This document shows, piece by piece, positions 60,783 through 64,000 of a DNA stretch of 64,000 nucleotides. The position numbers and the translations under genes are program-made. The notes beneath the pieces are model-generated. The model searched no databases. It saw only the letters and a list, made by a program, of their open reading frames with translations, and was not told the origin of the DNA. The DNA comes from Streptococcus infantis ATCC 700779 (lineage in GTDB: Bacteria > Bacillota > Bacilli > Lactobacillales > Streptococcaceae), in NCBI RefSeq assembly GCF_000187465.1, contig NZ_GL732439.1, forward strand, positions 459,341 to 523,340. The letters are read 5' to 3'. Every line of letters begins with the position of its first letter. The stretch's first letter is position 1.

Positions 60783-61112
60783 TTAAAAACCAAAAACAGG
60801 TCCATAGAGTGTCAACGTATGTTTAACGTGATCGTAGTGAAACTTATCATAGTTTCTCCAAGCAGTGCGGGCTTGGTCATTTAATTTCAGTGAACCAAGT
60901 CCAATCAAAAGACTAGTCCGTTGGTAAAAACTTTCCAGTTCAATTAAGATGGCGTTGTCTAGTTTGTCGGCTTTTTTAAGTGCTCTGAGAACTTCGTCTA
61001 TATTTTGTTGTAAGCGTAGGTCATCTGGTAATCCCTGTTTACAACTTTGTATTGTTTGGTTTAATTTTGAAACGAGTTGATAGGCTTCTGTTAAAAGAGC
61101 TTTGTCTTCCAT
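60783..61112 (-). CDS. Small helical protein, possibly bacteriocin-immunity-like
   Basis: A 109-residue protein predicted to be helical, with no membrane segment. The size and pattern of alternating charged helices (LVSKLNQTIQSC, IDEVLRALKKADKL, ILIELESFYQRTSLL) recall four-helix immunity proteins of class II bacteriocins, but I cannot confirm it. No bacteriocin gene is visible nearby. Its SD AAAGGAGG sits in the loop of a 6-bp hairpin directly before the ATG. Confidence 0.65.
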   Translation of the reverse strand: MEDKALLTEAYQLVSKLNQTIQSCKQGLPDDLRLQQNIDEVLRALKKADKLDNAILIELESFYQRTSLLIGLGSLKLNDQARTAWRNYDKFHYDHVKHTLTLYGPVFGF

Positions 61113-61134
61113 ATGAGCGTCCTCCTTTGCTCAT
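61113..61134 (-). promoter_or_regulatory. Hairpin presenting the SD of the 61112 gene in its loop
   Basis: Minus strand ATGAGC-AAAGGAGGAC-GCTCAT, then ATG. A perfect 6-bp stem with the SD in a 10-nt loop. Confidence 0.55.
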
Positions 61135-61225
61135 GTATTGATGCCTATAGTATAGCACAAAAAATAAATTTGTCATAATAAATATATCAAAAAACAACAG
61201 AAAGATGTTTTAAAAGTTTAGAGGC

Positions 61226-61253
61226 TTTACTTGACCTCCTTTCATGGTATAAT
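61226..61253 (+). promoter_or_regulatory. Promoter of yceD-nth
   Basis: TTTACT-16-TATAAT with TGG before the -10. Confidence 0.65.
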
Positions 61254-61281
61254 CAAGGAAGTAAATCTTTATGGAGGAAGT

Positions 61282-61824
61282 ATGAAATTAAATATTCAAG
61301 AAGTTCGTAAGCAGCCTGAAGGTTTGTATTTTGAGCAAACTCTAGACCTGTCAGCTGACTTACGTAAACGTAATCAAGAAATTATAGATGTAAAAGATAT
61401 TGTAGCAGTAGGGAAGGTTCAGTATGAAGACCGTATGTATTTCCTAGATTACCAACTGTCTTACACCATTGTTCTTGCTTCTAGTCGTAGTATGGAGCCT
61501 GTTGAGTTAGCAGAGTCTTATCCAGTGACAGAAGTCTTCATGGAGGGAGCAACCAATCAACTAGACCAGGAAGTTCTTGATGATGACTTGGTTTTACCTA
61601 TCGAAAATGGTGAAATCGACCTGGCTGAAAGTGTTTCGGATAATATCTTGCTAAACATTCCAATCAAGGTCTTAACAGCAGAAGAAGAAGCTGGTCAGGG
61701 ATTTGTTTCTGGAAATGACTGGCAAATCATGACTGAGGAAGAATATCAAGCTCAACAAGCAGTCAAAAAAGAAGAAAATAGTCCTTTTGCAGGTTTACAA
61801 GGGCTGTTTGATGGAGACGAATAG
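61282..61824 (+). CDS. yceD: YceD/DUF177 family protein
   Basis: A 180-residue acidic protein of the DUF177 family, associated with 23S rRNA accumulation and often next to rpmF; here it is next to nth. Conserved parts are the N-terminal strand region and the stretch DDDLVLPIENGEIDLAESVSDNILL (split, residues about 104-128). ATG 61282 has SD GGAGG; upstream in-frame starts overlap the promoter. Its stop abuts the nth ATG. Confidence 0.88.
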   Translation: MKLNIQEVRKQPEGLYFEQTLDLSADLRKRNQEIIDVKDIVAVGKVQYEDRMYFLDYQLSYTIVLASSRSMEPVELAESYPVTEVFMEGATNQLDQEVLDDDLVLPIENGEIDLAESVSDNILLNIPIKVLTAEEEAGQGFVSGNDWQIMTEEEYQAQQAVKKEENSPFAGLQGLFDGDE

Positions 61825-62454
61825 ATGGTTTTATCCAAGAAACGTGCCCGTCATGTCATTGAGGAAATCATAGCTCTTTTTCCAGATGCAAAACCTAGTC
61901 TAGATTTTCGCAATCATTTTGAACTCTTAGTTGCAGTTATGTTGTCTGCTCAGACGACAGATGCGGCAGTAAACAAGGCGACTCCAGCTCTTTTTGAAGC
62001 CTTCCCTACACCACAAGCCATGGCAGACGCAAGTGAGAGTGATATTGCTAAGCATATTTCTCGTTTAGGTCTGTATCGAAATAAGGCTAAATTCCTTAAA
62101 AAATGTGCCCAACAACTATTAGACGATTTTGATAGTCAAGTTCCTCAGACTCGAGAGGAATTAGAAAGTTTGGCGGGAGTTGGGCGTAAAACAGCTAATG
62201 TAGTTATGAGTGTGGGCTTTGGAATTCCAGCTTTTGCGGTAGATACTCATGTGGAGCGCATTTGCAAACACCATGATATTGTTAAAAAATCAGCTACACC
62301 ATTAGAAGTTGAAAAACGTGTCATGGATGTCTTGCCACCAGAAAAGTGGTTGGCGGCGCATCAGGCCATGATTTACTTTGGTCGTGCTATCTGTCATCCG
62401 AAAAATCCAGAATGCGAACACTATCCACAATTATATGATTTTAGTTCATTATAA
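61825..62454 (+). CDS. nth: Endonuclease III (DNA glycosylase/AP lyase) without a complete Fe-S motif
   Basis: A 209-residue HhH-GPD glycosylase that removes oxidised pyrimidines. ESLAGVGRKTANVVMSVGFG (about residues 110-129) is the helix-hairpin-helix with the catalytic Lys, and FAVDTHVERIC (about 132-142) holds the catalytic Asp. The C-terminus CHPKNPECEHYPQLYDFSSL keeps only the first two of the four cysteines (C-x6-C-x2-C-x5-C) that bind [4Fe-4S] in E. coli Nth. It starts at once after yceD. Confidence 0.93.
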   Translation: MVLSKKRARHVIEEIIALFPDAKPSLDFRNHFELLVAVMLSAQTTDAAVNKATPALFEAFPTPQAMADASESDIAKHISRLGLYRNKAKFLKKCAQQLLDDFDSQVPQTREELESLAGVGRKTANVVMSVGFGIPAFAVDTHVERICKHHDIVKKSATPLEVEKRVMDVLPPEKWLAAHQAMIYFGRAICHPKNPECEHYPQLYDFSSL

Positions 62455-62477
62455 GGTCAAACATTGAATGTTTTTAC

Positions 62478-63185
<708 letters not shown>

Positions 63186-63202
63186 AAGCTAAAGGAGTAG
63201 CC

Positions 63203-64000
63203 ATGTCAGAAAATCAACAAGCACTCAAACATGTGGTGTCCATGGAAGATCTCACTGTAGATCAGGTTATAAAATTGATTAAACGAGGGATCGAGTTTAA
63301 AAATGGAGCCCAGTTGCCCTACGAAGACCATCCCATTGTTTCCAATCTTTTCTTTGAAAATTCGACAAGAACGCATAAATCCTTCGAAGTTGCTGAGGTT
63401 AAACTGGGATTGGAACGACTTGACTTTGATGTGAATACAAGTTCGGTAAACAAGGGTGAGACACTCTATGATACAATCCTGACCTTGTCTGCGCTTGGTG
63501 TAGATATCTGTGTTATTCGGCACCCAGAGGTTGATTACTACAGGGAATTGATTGCGAGCCCAACCATTACGACATCGATTATCAATGGTGGAGATGGCTC
63601 AGGGCAACATCCTAGTCAGAGTCTGCTTGATTTGATGACAATTTACGAGGAATTTGGCCGTTTTGAGGGGCTCAAGGTTGCCATTGCTGGTGACTTGGAC
63701 CATTCACGTGTTGCCAAGTCCAATATGCAGATTTTGAAACGTTTAGGTGCTGAACTTTACTTTGCAGGACCTGAGGAATGGAGAAGTCAAGAGTTTGCAG
63801 ATTATGGTCAGTTTGTAACTATTGACGAGATTGTTGACCAGGTAGATGTTCTGATGTTGCTTCGAGTTCAACATGAACGCCACGAAAGTGGATCAGTCTT
63901 CTCAAAAGAAGAGTATCACGCTCAACATGGCTTGAACCAAGAACGCTATAATCGCTTAAAAGAAGAAGCAATTATTATGCATCCGGCTCCTGTGAATCGG
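63203..64000 (+). CDS. pyrB: Aspartate carbamoyltransferase, catalytic chain (3' end outside window)
   Basis: The first 266 codons of a typical enzyme of about 307. [16 protein letters not shown] (about residues 50-65) holds the carbamoyl-phosphate loop STRT, then [11 protein letters not shown] (about 134) and HPAPVNR at the window end. It joins carbamoyl phosphate and aspartate, the first committed step of pyrimidine synthesis. SD AAAGGAG at 63191. Confidence 0.96.
   Translation, partial: MSENQQALKHVVSMEDLTVDQVIKLIKRGIEFKNGAQLPYEDHPIVSNLFFENSTRTHKSFEVAEVKLGLERLDFDVNTSSVNKGETLYDTILTLSALGVDICVIRHPEVDYYRELIASPTITTSIINGGDGSGQHPSQSLLDLMTIYEEFGRFEGLKVAIAGDLDHSRVAKSNMQILKRLGAELYFAGPEEWRSQEFADYGQFVTIDEIVDQVDVLMLLRVQHERHESGSVFSKEEYHAQHGLNQERYNRLKEEAIIMHPAPVNR

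Overview
The window reads as chromosomal DNA of a Streptococcus of the mitis group (S. pneumoniae / S. mitis / S. oralis relatives). The grounds are low GC, strong Shine-Dalgarno sites with sigma-A promoters, a choline-binding cell-wall amidase, a BOX-type intergenic repeat, the vex-vncRS-fba locus, CppA, and the lipid II amidation pair MurT-GatD. Compared with my memory of pneumococcal gene order, many neighbourhoods are recognisable but joined differently, which fits a relative rather than S. pneumoniae itself; this comparison was not computed. There is no rRNA operon, CRISPR array, prophage or intact insertion sequence. Two tRNA genes are present (Leu-AAG and a Thr-CGU with weak stems).

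Layout: 0-9 kb holds a partial PLP enzyme, a SWIM/SNF2 helicase, murC, two acetyltransferases, mltG and greA. 9-15 kb holds an amino-acid permease, acetyltransferases, a small XRE/membrane pair and the NAD salvage genes pncB-nadE. 15-20 kb (minus strand) holds pepQ, murT-gatD and a disulfide oxidoreductase. 20-24 kb holds cshA, codY, pncA and tRNA-Leu. 24-30.3 kb holds vex1-3, vncRS and fba. 30.3-32.1 kb is an AT-rich islet of four unrecognised small genes, bounded by exact 27-bp copies of the fba terminator. 32-38.5 kb holds a hydrolase, a phosphatase, an ABC-2 exporter, tRNA-Thr and membrane proteins. 38.5-48 kb holds a choline-binding amidase, a symporter/ATP-grasp pair, BOX, YihY, a Na+/H+ antiporter and the YtqA/MnmM tRNA-modification pair. 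48-55 kb holds a glucose-type PTS permease, a nuclease-family enzyme, cppA, a serine hydrolase, EamA and CPBP. 55-64 kb holds uraA, rsmG, lemA-htpX, an ABC-F gene with an attenuator leader, yceD-nth, pyrR and the start of pyrB.

Functional links: PncA, PncB and NadE give most of a nicotinamide-to-NAD route. MurC, MurT-GatD, MltG and the amidase act on peptidoglycan. UraA and PyrR-PyrB each sit behind a PyrR-type attenuator. CodY appears to control itself through a near-consensus box. CcpA-like sites sit at the ABC-2 exporter and possibly at ptsG.

Most worth following: the repeat-bounded islet after fba; the ABC-F leader, in which a three-codon ORF lies in the arm of a terminator; four genes whose -10 box lies 6-7 nt before the start codon (likely leaderless mRNAs); the tRNA-Thr with mismatched stems; and an intergenic repeat family seen twice. 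All functional statements rest on reading the sequence and on family knowledge; no database search was run.
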